Assembly (NCBI RefSeq): GCF_016545825.1
Contig: NC_052615.1
Location: 36,357,516 to 36,421,515 of the forward strand
Direction of reading: 5' to 3'
Length of the DNA: 64,000 nucleotides
Origin: Eucalyptus grandis
Taxonomy: Eukaryota; Streptophyta; Magnoliopsida; Myrtales; Myrtaceae
Shown here: positions 19,365-31,510 of the stretch, one piece after another
Layout: the number at the start of each line of letters is the position of its first letter
Position numbering within the stretch: the stretch's first letter is position 1
The notes under the pieces: model-generated
The model's input: the letters and a program-made list of their open reading frames with translations, nothing else
Database searches by the model: none
What the model was told of the DNA's origin: nothing
Program-made: the position numbers and the translations under genes

Positions 19365-21478
19365 AGACTCATACCAAAGCCATCTAGGTTTGGAAAGAAA
19401 AGCTGCTGCACCTTCGCCTCTACAAATCCCTTCTCATGGGAGGAGGATTCTCCATAGTTGCACAGCAGCACCTTAAAAATTTAACTGCAACATGTAGCAA
19501 AATGGTGGGGTCAATTGGTAAATAGGAAAAGTTATAAAAACTAATTGAAAAATATTTAAATTGAGTGGGGTCCATTTAATGGCACATTCTTATTTGAATA
19601 AAGTATAACAATAGTGGAATAATTATATGAGTAAAATAAAACATGAAGCATAGAATATATACTTCATGATTTAATAACAATTCAAATACTATGATTTTGT
19701 TTGGTTCGTTAGAACTGCTCCGAGGAATAATCTATGTCCTTTAATTAAGGTTAAAAAACGTTCCCCATATAGCTTAAACTGTATGACCATTAAAGCCAAA
19801 ATTTCTCTGCATTTCCTTTTCATTTCATCCTAAATTTGTGAGTTATAAAAATGTTTTTCTAATTGGCTGACAACGGTCTATTGATATAAGCTCCAACACA
19901 TTTATTTCTAATTAGAGATTAGATATGTGGTTTCTCAATTACTCGTATTAACAAGTATGCCGTTATCACATTATATCAGAATTGGTGATAATATTAAATT
20001 ACGATTAATTGGAAAATCTTGTCATTGGGATCTGTCAATTTGATAATGTTAAACTTATGCTATTTAAATTAAATTGTGGAAGAAGTTAACATTTCAATTT
20101 CTATTTAAATAATAATAACCAAAATGACAATAATAGTAATACTAACAATAATATTTGTAAAGACATAATATACAAATATATGTATATGTATAGTGAAAAG
20201 CTGAAGCTAATTGGTCAAGTGTCGAGGGATGACTCTAGATTTGGAGAAAATCGCAACTTCATTAGAAAGATAAATTGAAAACAAAATAATTATTCCTTTC
20301 AAACAGACGCATTCCATAAGAAAATGTTGGCTAGATTCATTTTTTAAATGATACGATGAATACATCCCATTACATATATGGCAACTTATTAATTTTTTTG
20401 TGAGATCCAATGAAAGTCCTATTTCTCATATCTCGACATGTGTATTAATATAATTTCAATAACCTAAGAGCATGCTCGACACAAATGTTCTCGTAATAAT
20501 CAAACAGTTTGGAAAAAAAGGGCGTTAAGGTACTTAAAAGATGTTTGATCAACTCCTCACACCTTATATTGTTTAGTTTGGAAATATCGGGACTTCTGTA
20601 AGAATGAATAAGCTTTGCGAACAGCTGTCTTTTCAAGTCCTTATCTGGAAATGATACTAAGGGGAACTTTTGATATTACACCCAATACTAAAAGCAATTC
20701 AAATAACAGCTTAGTCAGCTTTTAAAATAATTGACATGGACTCACAATATCTCACAAAAAATTCATTAACAGATGAGCTTGGGTGATTCCATGGTTCTGG
20801 CAAGGTATTGTCACTCTATGTTTCTTTCATCTAAGCAGGAACGGTTTAATGGTTGTTAGAGAGGTATTGTCACTTCATGTTCTTTCATTTTCTCTTTTAA
20901 GCATGTTTGACATTTGGATTAGAGATGTAGTTATTTCCTATGATCCACTTAAAAGAAGTTAAGGGTGCATTTATTTTGCAGAAACTCAAGATTTGAAAAA
21001 CATTTTTTTGAAAAATAATTAATTATATCACTTAGAAAAATTAGTTAATGGAAAGTTTTTTCATTATCGACAACAATTTATATCTAATTATTTTCGTGGA
21101 TGATGAAAATCTATTTATTTCATTAATTTTTTTTAAGTGATACAAACAATTGTCTTTTGAAAATATTTTTCAAATTGAGAGTTTTTCGTGAAACAAAAGC
21201 ACCTATATGAACCTTCTAGTACTTTTTTCATTTGGTTTAGAAGGAGAGTATCTGCTTTTTATAACATTAGTAGTTTCTTTGCATTATTTGCTGTCTTGGT
21301 CATTTCATATTCTGTTTGTGTTGGCAGCTCAACTTGCCAAGTAAAGTCATCTCTTTCTTTGCATTATCTGCTGCCTTGGTCATTTCATATTCAGTTTGTA
21401 TTGGCAGCTCAACTTGCCAAGTAAAGTCATGTGTTTCACTTGAAAAATCAGATTAGTTATTTACTGTGAGACATCATC
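19357..21478. repeat. A flanking module downstream of P450-2, paralogous to 46307-48420
   Basis: This 2.1-kb block is collinear with 46307-48420, the equivalent place beyond P450-4. The part from about 19440 to 20160 also occurs inverted at 28920-29640 and 52975-53690, so each even-numbered P450 gene sits between inverted copies. At 21273-21429 a ~77-bp segment containing CTCAACTTGCCAAG is tandemly duplicated; the same duplication is at 48195-48366, so it predates the split of copies 2 and 4. Short AT-rich frames at 20207-20636 are present in both blocks but have no recognisable product. Confidence 0.6.
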
Positions 21479-23713
21479 TGTTGACACCTAAATTTTGGTG
21501 ATCTAGTTATTTGTTCATAGAAAATTATGGATTGATTTTTAAGTCCTAAAAAAAAAAAATTACATCAGAGCAAATAAAAGGAAAAATCTGATTGATTATG
21601 AATGAAAGGTAGAAATTTCGATTAACTACCCTTGCTCCGGCGAATATTCAAATCATAGTAATACTATGGAAGCAAATTATCGGTCAAAGAAATCGGGTGA
21701 ATAAAAAGGCAAGAAGTCCGGTAAAAGGCAAAATATCGAGGAAAAATCGAGTTGATTGTAAAAAAAAAAAAAAAAATCGAAAAAAATCGTGTAGGAGAGT
21801 GAAAAAGGACGAGAGAAAAGAAGCCCCCTCCCTCGAGCAGATAGAGAGGGAAAAGGCAAATAAACATTAAAAAAAAAAAAAAAAAGGAGTGTCTTCTTCC
21901 TTGGCTTCTGCCCGACGCCCCACCTGCGACCTCCGCCACCCTTCCGTCGCCGAGCGCCATCCACCCTCCGCGCCTCTGCCGAGCGCCACCCAGCCGACGC
22001 CCCTGCCTCCCTCCTTCCGGCGAAGCCACACCGCCGACGTTGCTGCACCACAGGAGCACTTCCGTCGCCGCCTGCAGCAGCTGCCTCTGCGATCCGGCGC
22101 CTGACGCCTGCTGCCCTCTGCCCGAGCATCTCTGTCTGCCGCTCAACACCGCCCCGACGCCTGCTCCTCCCGGCCACCACCGCTCCGTCTCTGCCTGTCC
22201 CCGACGACTACAGCCCTGACGACCGCGCCTGCAGCCCCGACGACGCCGCCGCCATCGCTCGCCTGCCACCATCCGCCCGGCGTCCGACGTCCTCGCCCCT
22301 GCTGCTGCGCCTCCGCCCGTCGCCGGCGCTTGCTGCCGACGCCTCCCTCTGCCCGGCGCCGCCCACCATCGCTGTTGCCTCTCCGTCCACATACCAGCAG
22401 CACCACCCCGAAGCCTGTTGTGTTGAGTCACTTAGGTGGTTTATTTTTATTTTATTTGTTATTATTTTTTTGAGTTTTGTTATTATTGCTTAAGTTGGAA
22501 GATGGTATGTTGATGTTAATTATTTGAATATTTTAGGCATTATTTTCGTAAGATGTCAGATCATTTTTTAATTATATTGATTTTGAGGCATTTTGATAAT
22601 GTTTTGATTATTAAATCATTATAATTACTAATTTGGTTCGTAAGACTTCGGATCAAATTTCTAATTATTTTGAACTTTCTCATATGTTGTGATGTTTAGG
22701 GTTAAAATAATCATTAATTTAATCCGTGAGATGATGGATTATTTTTTCAATTATTTTAATATTTCGTTTGATGAATATCTTGGTTAGTTTAGATATAATG
22801 TTTATATGATACTTGCTTGTCATACACTAATAAAATCAAAAAATCAAATCTTGCATCTGAACATGTTCGTTTCGTAAATTATGATTGCATTTTTAGATTA
22901 CACGTTTAGATAATTTTTGGAATAGATTAGGGTTGGATTTAAATAACATTTTATAGATAGGGTCTTAGATAATGTTTGCACATTTTAATAATCATTTTTC
23001 TTTAAAAAATAGTTTTTTTAAGGTAAGATAGGGTTTAAGTAAAATTAACCCCTAAAATAGATTAGAAAATTATTCATTTTAGATAACTTAATTAGTTTTT
23101 TTATTACGAATCTTAAAAAAAATACAAAAAAAATTAGGTGCATGTCACATAGTTCGCATGTTAGGTTCATTTAATTGGAATTTGCTTGTTAGTAAAGTTA
23201 GGTCATATAGTTAAAGTGCATAATATATAGGTAAGTTTTAATTTCAAGATAAGAAAAAATCCCAAAAAAATAATTACTTACTTTAGTGCGTTGAATTCCT
23301 TTGGTGCAATTTATTTTATTCAATGTTTAATAATGGTTGAGCATCCGTGTAATCACCCCATTGCATGCTAGTGATTTAGGTTAAATAAATCCAAATTGCA
23401 TGCAAAAAACATTTTTGAAAATAAAAGAATAGTACATAAAGGGTATTGGAGAAATCTAGTGTCCCCGTACCCAAAGTCTCTGGTTTGTAGTACTTGGGTG
23501 TCTAATTGACTTACCGTAAATTGATTAGTGACAACTCCTAAATAAAATCCATTTAAAAAAAAATTGAATTTAAGTTGCAAATTGGTATAGGCTTGAATTG
23601 GTATGAGCTTGAATTGGTATGGGCTTGGGAGAGCTGAGCTAAGTTTAAGATTTAGTAGTCTATTAACCTAAAACCTTAGGTGGTGCACCTAAAATTTAGG
23701 TCGCGACAGCATC
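21474..23713. mobile_element. Probable solo LTR (~2.2 kb) in the 3' flank of P450-2
   Basis: The insert at 21479-23708 starts TGTTGACACC and ends GGTCGCGACA, the TG...CA form of a long terminal repeat. It lies between TCATC and GCATC (a possible 5-bp duplication with one change). The flanks of P450-3, -4 and -5 are continuous at this point, which shows that this is an insertion. It contains an extremely C-rich tract (21895-22430) whose complement gives long Arg/Gly-rich frames; I regard these as composition artefacts. No gag or pol coding and no second LTR were seen. Confidence 0.5.
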
Positions 23714-24094
23714 TGTTCACCATGAATTATTGACGAATTTTACTGATCAACACTTCGTTGAAGTGCTTGCGCCTTCCCTTCAACTTCAAAGTCATCATGC
23801 CATCTTCAAGCAAGCACATATTAATAAAAATCCTCTGAATTCTTCAAACTTAATTGGGAGAAATTTAGAAATGGAAGATCTGCAAGGTCTTTACAAATAC
23901 AAATCAGATATAAGTCCGAAGATTATTTTGCCTCTTGAATAAATTGCTTTCATGGACAAGCATTGTCCAGAGAAAGAAGACTGCAGAACTTTAGTGGCAC
24001 AAAAGGTCAGCATTATTTGATAATAGTTTTCCTTTTTTGTTTGGGTTACCACTTTATTGACACATACAGCATTAACAGATTGGTGAACTAAACT
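23714..24094. repeat. Conserved 3' flank of P450-2
   Basis: Resumption of the 3'-flank sequence shared by all five P450 copies. A plus-strand frame of about 70 codons (23730-23942) is kept open at the same place in copies 2, 3, 4 and 5 with the same stop position. Because the copies are young this may be chance, and the stretch more probably belongs to the 3' untranslated region of the P450 genes on the other strand. Confidence 0.4.
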
Positions 24095-27000
24095 CTAGCA
24101 TCTGCGGGTGACGGAAACATGGAGACCTCCATCGATGTGAAGAGTGATCATCGTTCTGTAGTGGACAGGTTTCTCTTCATCAGCCAATTTGAACGTAAAA
24201 CAGCTCAGCAACACGGCGGAGAATATCTTCATCTGTCAATAAGCGAATTCTTTACCGAGACAAATCCTTGGGTCAGCCTGCTAAGCAACAATAGACGCTA
24301 AGATAAACAAAATTTAAGGGGTATAAAAAGAACTGGGTTGCTACTTGCCATAGGTCGATATTCAAATAGTGTGTTTCCTTGATCTAAGAGAACTAGGTGT
24401 TCCAATTGAAATGAAGACCGTATATGGAGAAGAAATGAACGAGATGATGCACGTAATCTTGTTCCCGTCCAGATTACTTAACTCTGGCAATACACCAAGT
24501 TACCAACATAAAGGTCAAACTGAAGGTGCATGCAGCGAATGAAGGTCCAGCCCAGGTCAATGCCAATGAATTTAAGTGCATTCTTTTCTGACCTGAAAGG
24601 CTGTAAACTTGAAAGGGCTTTCGGGCTGGAATACTCCATTCGAATCTAGCCATCTCTCTGGACGAAAATCTTCCGCATCATCGCCCCATATGAATTTCAT
24701 CCTGCCCATTGCATACGGCTGAAAGGATACCGATTCTCCTTTCCTTACACTGAACCCATCTGGGAAAACATCATCAGAGAAGCAGATTTTCACGTCCTGA
24801 TTGAGCAACAATTTCATAACTTATTGGAAAATCCAATAGATAGGTCTAAATTGAAAAGCGAATTGATAGCAACCATAACGGAGTTAAAGAATAAGATCAC
24901 GAGCTTAAGAAAAGAACTCTTAACTGATTATCTTTGTTATCATTTTCTATGCGAAAAAACAAGGGGTTTGAATGCATTTTGTGCAAGCTAAGATGAGGGA
25001 AGGGTTGAGGCTTGAGCATGGGTCTACTTCCCGCGGAAAAGTGGCCTTTACCTAGTGGGCCAACCCTTAAAAGTTCAAAGCTAACGTGACTAAGAGTATC
25101 AAATAACTCAATAATGCAAACTTATATATCTTTTACGAATAAATTTAGGATCACAAGCTTTCCATGGATTGTGCAGACAGAAAAAATCGAGATATTCCTC
25201 ACCACTGGAACTGCAGGATAGAGCCGGAGAGTTTCTGTTATCGTTGCATGGAGGTACTGCATCTTTTCTAGAGCCTCTTCATCCATACTCGCAGCAAAAC
25301 TGGCAAAATCTGAAATCTCTTTGCCATTGCTCATTGTTTCACTTCTCGTGCAACCTTCTCTTATATCGTTGGATGTTTGCAGAGCATGTAGCTGAACCAG
25401 GAAAGCGTGGCTGCAGTTGTGTCTTTGCCAGCAATAATGAAGTTGAGTATTATATCCCGCAAGTATGTCTGGTCAGTCTCTGTCACTTGGAAAAACCTAG
25501 ACAATGTGTTTTCTTTCTTCATCTGCAAGATTTAGCCAACCTTTCGTCAGGATATTTCCATTAAAAATTGGAGCCAGAGGATTGTTAACTTACAGAAGGA
25601 TCGTTTGTCGCATTGTGCATTTGCTCAATCTTCCTCCTAATGAGCTTATACACAAAATTGTCAATTATCCTGATGTTTTTCTTCAGCGCTGCTTCTGATC
25701 CAATATTCAGAAATTTCTTAATCTCCCAGGAGATGTCAACATATCGCCATAGGGTCATTGCACTTGCATCATCAAAAGCACGACTGAATTCAGCGCCCTC
25801 TTCATTTGTTCCACACATGCTATCCAGTTCGACTCCAAATGCAACTTTAAATATGGAATCCAGAGTTGACTTCATAAATAAATCCTGCGTAAAGGGTCTG
25901 GTTATATATATGATGAGGAAATTACAGCAAGATTAGCCAAGTCATAACTGATAATGCAAAATTTACCTGCATGTCTACAATTTGGTTAGTACTTGCTGCT
26001 TCAGACAATGTGTTTGCTAATTTAGCAGCATTTCTTCGGAAGACCACACTGCTGAAGTCTCTCAACACTTTTGTGGAGAACTCATAGCTTGAGACTTTCC
26101 TCTGTTGGCGCCACTTATCGCCATCGACTGCGAAAATTCCATCCCCGAATAGATCCTTTAGAAGGCTGTTGTTGTACTGTCCCTGCGCACAGTTTTAACT
26201 TTTAAGTCACATCATGCAATCCTCAAACTTGGGCTTCTGCACTGAAATCTCCATGACTAACCAGCTATTTATCATCCGTCTCTCTCACAGCTCATTTTAA
26301 TATCCAGAAATGATATCCAGGAATACTTCACCTTGTTATGACAATTCCAGATTCTTTTTTTTTTTTGGTCATACAATTCCAGATTTAAAAGTATAACTAT
26401 TAAGTAGATTTCTTGCGTGAATGAAATCAACAAAATCTTAGAACCCCATTAACCAGTGTAATCTCATATTCTTTTAAACTAGTAAATTGAACACTAATTG
26501 ACTGTCTAGTTTCTGCTTGGCTAACGTCACTGGTATTAGCTAACAAACAGCAACCACAACTAGCTACCTGTCCAACATGCCACAAACATCGGTGGTGCCG
26601 ACATTTCACCGTGGCCACGGGCTCTAAAGGGGACCTGCCAGCCCACCCCATTAAAAGAACTAAATCGCCCACGCTGCCATGCAAAAAATAGGACCACCAG
26701 CATCGCGAATGGACAACCGGTCACTGGCCCATCAACACTGAATGGGAAGAATCGATGAATTGATGTCGTTTTAGTGGTAAACATGTTCCAGCCATTATCA
26801 AATATTTGCAATGCACACCTCTCCGTATTTTCGAAGAGATGTGATAGAATATTTAAATATAAAATCATGCCTTGAATCTAATCATTTAAATTTTTAGAAC
26901 ATTTGATGGTCATCTAATGAAAACCTCATATAATATTAGAGCGGAAAGTCTTGAGTTCAAGACATACGTGTTCATTGACGTACGCACTTTGACAATAGTC

Positions 27001-27367
27001 ACCACTTCATAAAATCCATTATCAACCCTGAACCCCAACGTACCGTCCCGTAATTCTCGAAGTTGATCTTGAGCATGTACTCCACGTTGGCCGGGTCAGA
27101 GGTGTATACCTCACTCCAGAAAGGGCCGAGCAACCTGTAGGTTCCGTGCTTGCCCGCGAGGTCGGTCATGTAGTGGTGCAAGCGGCCGAAGTTCAGGAGC
27201 TGGTTCAAGACCGTCCCGGCAATGGGGTGGTACTTCTTGGCTGCCGCTGCTGCCGTCCTGCTCCGGCTACGCATCCATGTCTTGGCGAAGAGATGGGCGA
27301 AAGCCAGAGCCAAGAACAGAGCTAAGGCTGTGGAGAAGGTCGGGTGGGAGACGAAATCCGGGGCCAT
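24095..27367 (-). pseudogene. Cytochrome P450, CYP704C1-like, copy 2 (pseudogene)
   Basis: The six exons correspond exactly to the intact copies: 27044-27367, 25967-26182, 25594-25884, 25203-25522, 24593-24796 and 24095-24277. Splice signals are kept. Three lesions disable it. In exon 4 a CAA codon has become TAA (25361-25363). A little further on one T is missing from CTCATTTG at about 25331-25337, making the exon 320 rather than 321 bp. In exon 6 the Trp codon after the heme-binding Cys loop has become TGA (24236-24238). In addition, Gly of the heme loop (AGPRIC) is Asp, and the frame would end two codons early at TAG (24095-24097). The anchor, proline hinge, K-helix ETLR and PERW are still readable. 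Closest to copy 4; exon 1 shares LLGPFWSEV. Confidence 0.93.
26341..26385 (-). mobile_element. Micro retro-insertion: GACC-poly(A) with 13-bp target duplication, intron 1 of P450-2
   Basis: ACAATTCCAGATT occurs at 26341-26353 and again at 26373-26385. The 19 bp between reads, on the minus strand, ATGACC followed by an A-run and G. P450-1, -3 and -5 have a single copy of the target and no insert. P450-4 has the same insert at 51039-51082 with a worn poly(T), showing that it predates the copy 2/copy 4 split. Confidence 0.75.
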
Positions 27368-27894
27368 GTTTGGAGGAGGAAGTGATCGTGGTCGCTGGTC
27401 AGTGGGATTCGTGATTTTCTTACAGCCTGGTTCTTGTCTCGTTTTGTTTGTCCACACGTTGCACGAGGGTGCATGCGAAGCCATGTCGCGAGACAAGAAG
27501 TCATTGTCATGACGCAAAGATTTGAGGCACGCCTAGATAGTGAGAGAATATTAGGTGACGGCGTCTCTCCTAACAACAATCGAATTATTTGTGCTCGGGT
27601 GAAACACAAAGTGACGATGCCTCGCGACAGCCGTGGAATCACTCGCGCTCGTCTTTATAATGGATATTCTAAAGTTGAGGGATTTGCCCGTGCTCGGTGA
27701 TTACACCTCCTAAGAACCATCGAATCACTCATGCTTGACTTTATAATGGATATTTTGAAGTTGTGAGATTTGTGAGACCATTTCTGATTATTTTTAAAGC
27801 TGACTAAACTGTAATATAAATCGAGCTTAATACTAGGTGTAATATGTAGGGGCGTATATATATATAGTACAAGGACTAAAGGAGAAACCTATTT
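27368..27894. other. 5' flank of P450-2
   Basis: Upstream sequence of P450-2, collinear with 52079-52570 upstream of P450-4. The start-proximal ~110 bp is shared with all copies and probably contains the 5' untranslated region and promoter. The rest has short repeated motifs (AAGAACCATCGAATCACTC and variants) that recur at about 28290. No gene seen. Confidence 0.4.
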
Positions 27895-28134
27895 AAAGAA
27901 TATATAGAGTTTTTTTTTTTTTTTTGTTACCTAAGGAGTCCCGTACAGCCGGCAGCCGGCGGATAAACCCTGGACGATAGGTAGAGTCGTCACCACCCTT
28001 GCTTGCCGGGTAAGTCGTGAGTTCCTTTCCTTCAAAACAGACGATGCCGTGGATCAAATACTGGACCTTTCGTGAGAGGAACCAGCGCCCAACCACCTAT
28101 GCCGCCACCATGGGTGGTAAGAATATATAGAGTT
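27895..28134 (-). mobile_element. SINE insertion (~207 bp) with 16-bp target duplication
   Basis: AAGAATATATAGAGTT at 27896-27911 is repeated at 28119-28134. On the minus strand the insert starts ACCACCCATGGTGGCGGCAT and ends GGTAAC followed by a poly(A) run (the T-run at about 27910-27925). Near the start, TGGCGGCATAGGTGG resembles a Pol III A box. About 40 bp on, GTATTTGATCC is a weakened B box. Length, promoter and tail fit a plant SINE of Au-like type. A nearby paralogous segment (about 28487-28503) shows the empty target once. Confidence 0.75.
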
Positions 28135-28919
28135 AATATCATCAAAAACCTCAAAATGGTATACCTGTGATAATTTTATCCCAAACTAATTTTTTTACCA
28201 CTAAAAATTCTAAACTGGTACATTTTTAACAAATAAACCATTTGTTAGTTTGCATTAAACTAATACAGTTTGCTCATACTAGGTGACAATACCTCTTAAG
28301 AGCCATAGAATCACTCATGCTCAGCTTTATGATGGATATTTTGAAGTTGTGAGATTTTGTGGGACAATTTTTTATTATTTTTAAAGCTGGCTAAACCGTA
28401 ATATGAATTGCGCTTAATTCTGGGTGTAATATGCACGAGCGCATATATATATATATATAGTACAAGGGCTAAAAGAGAAACCTATTAAAAGAATATATAA
28501 GGTTAATACCATCAAAAACCCCAAAATGATATATTCGTGACAAATTTATCTCAAATTAATTTTTTTGCCACTAAAAATTTCAAGCTAGTATATTTTTGGC
28601 AAATTTACTCAAAATTGGTACACTTGTGACAACTTTACTTTATCTTTTGTTAGTTTTTGTTAAATTTTACAGTTAAATTACTGAATCAGATGACAAGTGA
28701 CAATTAACTAGTGTACCGGTTTGAGATTTAACTTTCCGTTTGTCATAATTGTATTCGTTTTGTAGTTTTTTGTGGTATTAATTCAATTTAATGGATGGTA
28801 TATTGGTCATAAATATATTAGTTTAGGGTTTTGGCGGTCAAAAAATTAGTTTGAGAGTAAATTTATCACAAGTATACTAGTTTGAGATTTTTTTGTAGTA
28901 TTAATCCTATACACACACA
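28131..28919. repeat. TTAATATCAC-type inverted-repeat element(s), partly duplicated
   Basis: AT-rich sequence that begins GTTAATATCATCAAAAACC and ends in the complement (GTAGTATTAATCC, about 28905). It shares internal phrases such as GGTACACTTGTGACAA and CTAGTTTGAGATTTTT with 31511-31852, 52590-52933 and 55573-55933. About 28290-28510 is a second copy of the segment at 27700-27900, so a local duplication is included. It looks like a family of non-autonomous DNA elements. No coding capacity. Confidence 0.45.
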
Positions 28920-29640
28920 CATAAATATATATTGTGTCTTTACAATTATTATTGTTAGTATTACTACTATTGTTATTTTGGTTATTATTATTTAAATAGA
29001 AATTGAAAATTTTAAAGTCATTCTGGAATTTAGTTTAAATAGCATAACTTAAACATCACCAAATCGAACACTCGTAATGACAAGGTTTTCCAATTAATCC
29101 TAATTTAGAATTGTCACCAATCAATTCTGATATGAATGTGGTAATGACATATTAATGCAAGTAATCGAGAAATCACATATCCAATCTCTAATTAGAAATA
29201 AATGTATTAGGGCTTATATCAATAAACTATTGTCAGCTAATTAAAAGAATATTTTAATAACTCACAATTTAGGATGAAATGAAAAGGAAATGTGGAGAAA
29301 ATTTTAATTTAATCGTCAGTTTAAACTATATAGGGAATGTTTTTCCAACTTTAAAGGACATAGATTATTCCTCGGAGGAATTCTAATGAACCAAACAAAA
29401 TCAAAGTTTTTGAGTAGTTATGAAATCATGGAGTATATTCTATGCTTATACGCTCTATTTTGCTCATATAATTATTCCATTATTGTTATACTTTATTGAA
29501 ATAAGAATGTACCATTAAATTGACCCCACTCAATTTAAATATTTTTCAATTAATTTTTATGACTTTTGCTATTTAACTATTGACCCCACTATTTTGATAC
29601 GTTTTGGAGTTAAATTTTGAAGTGCTGCTGTGCACCGTTT
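28920..29640 (-). repeat. Inverted A module (A'), upstream of P450-2
   Basis: Reverse complement of about 19440-20160, and also present at 52975-53690. It includes the run of TTATTATTGTTAGTATTAC and the block AATTAATCCTAATTTAGAATT. It joins directly to the inverted B module, in the same A-B adjacency as seen (reversed) at 42370-42630. No gene. Confidence 0.6.
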
Positions 29641-30462
29641 GGAGAATCCTCTTCCCATGAGGACGGATTTGTAGAGGCGGAAGGTGCTGCAGCTTTTCTT
29701 CCGAACCTGGATGATTTTGGTTTGAGTCTGTAGCCATGGCGGTAGATTCTTTTTGAGCAGCTTCTGCAAAGGACTAAGATAGTTGACAATGCGAAGGAAT
29801 TGCTGGGTTTGCTTTCGAGAAAGATATTTTGATTAGGAAATCTCAAAAGTTCCTTCACGATGTGCTCTCGTGGCTTAAACTTTTTGTCTCCGAGATCCAT
29901 GTAGATGAGAGCATCGAGGAGAATAGGTGGGAAATTCTTGCACATGGCCCTCTTGAAATAGCGAAGGTTTGGAAAAAAAAATGAAGATGAAGGTTCTCCT
30001 TTTAAATCCAAGCAACATCACCGTCCATGGAAAATGTTCAATCAGAATACAAAATCCTATTCTAGACCTTTCTTCTTGTTGAATGCCCAATTGTCAACAT
30101 CCTGCTTTGATATTGAATCTAGAAACTATTTTGGTTTATGGGATACTTGAGAACTTGTTTGGAAGGGGAAACTAATCATCCTACAAGTGATAATTCATAA
30201 CAAGTCTCATATCTCCTATGACTTGTTTGGTATAAAGAATGCTTCACAAACCCATTGGGCAATTTGAGGGTTTTCATCAAATTTTATGGAAGTAATTCAG
30301 CACATTCTAGTAGGGCTAGCTTTGCATGTTCTAGATTCATCCCCTAAACGATTTGTCTTGCCTGGATTAATGTCTTGAAAGAAAGTCGAAGTAAGAACCC
30401 CAGATTCTTCAATAATGGATTAGGACATTTGCGCGAATCTATTCAAGCTATCGTTAGGGTTT

Positions 30463-31139
30463 CAAAGTGTAGTGGAGAACCCGGAACAACAATTCACCAC
30501 GAGCTTAATATGATCTAGGATCAATTTCTCCCCCGAAACTAACCCGACCAAAATCAACTTACCCCAACAATAATCAGCCAATATAAGCTCGGAATAAGCA
30601 ATATAACACCAACTCGATAAGGAAATAAAGTCAACAATAACACCAATGATTTTACATGGAAACCCAATACAGGAGAAATCATGAACCGCCAAAAAATTCC
30701 CCTAATCACTAACGATAATAAGATACATAAAATAGTTTTCTATAATTACACATTAGAGGCTTCATATAAGTATTATAAGCTCATTTCCTCATCACAAAAA
30801 TGGATAAACATAAATGGTACTAAAAAATCCTAATCGAAATTAAGGAATTCGGACAATTCTCGATGAACGAAAACAACATACTAAAATTTGAGCGATTCCC
30901 TCAATATTTAGCCTTCCGATGGGGACCACAAAATTGCAACTCTCTTCTTCTTTTTCCTCGGTTTCTTTGGTGCTCTCGGGTGAGGGGGTCACCTTTTCGC
31001 TCCTCTATCCTCTGGTCTCCTGTACGAAGCAGCAACTCGCTTTTTCTTTTGACTTTTCTTCTTTTTTCTCTTTTGTTTTTCTTTTGTTTTGTTTTATGTT
31101 AGCTGGGCTCTACAAGAGGTGGACCCAGCCGACACAATG
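30463..31139. mobile_element. Solo LTR (667 bp) in the B' module downstream of P450-3
   Basis: The element at 30468-31134 starts TGTAGTGGAGAACCC and ends CCCAGCCGACA. It is flanked by CAAAG and CAATG, a 5-bp duplication with one change. The paralogue at 54507-55212 is cleaner (TGTTGG...CCAACA). The non-inverted B copies at about 41655 and 43615 read straight through the empty site. These are the marks of a long terminal repeat left by recombination of an LTR retrotransposon. No internal coding region. Confidence 0.7.
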
Positions 31140-31510
31140 ATTGGTTCTAGTTGAGAGAATTGGGCTAGGTAAACCTCTGAATGTCAACAAAAGGTTGGAA
31201 TCCACTTTTCAATCAAATTTTCTTTAGGCAAAAGTCTTAATTTGGGCTGGTCAGGATATCTCAATTAATGACAAATTATATTTCAAAGAGTTTGCTCCTC
31301 AATTGATTAGCCAAAGCTTTCCCCCCAACTGATTGGAAATACTAGGTACAGTTTTCCCATAATTTTTCAGGAAGAATTTACATAAATTACTGCTATTCTA
31401 GTATCCCTGAATGCCACAAAGGGGATGGGCTTATCATACTTGGCAAGGAAGATATAGATTGGAACATGGAGAGATGCTTGGATGCTCTAGGTATCAAGGA
31501 TTTGGATTAG

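Noticed and set aside
21664..22431. 255-codon minus-strand open frame rich in Arg, Gly and Ala
   Set aside because: It lies over a C-rich simple-composition island inside a probable LTR and ends in a poly-Phe stretch from a T-run. The alternative frames are equally open, so it is a composition artefact.
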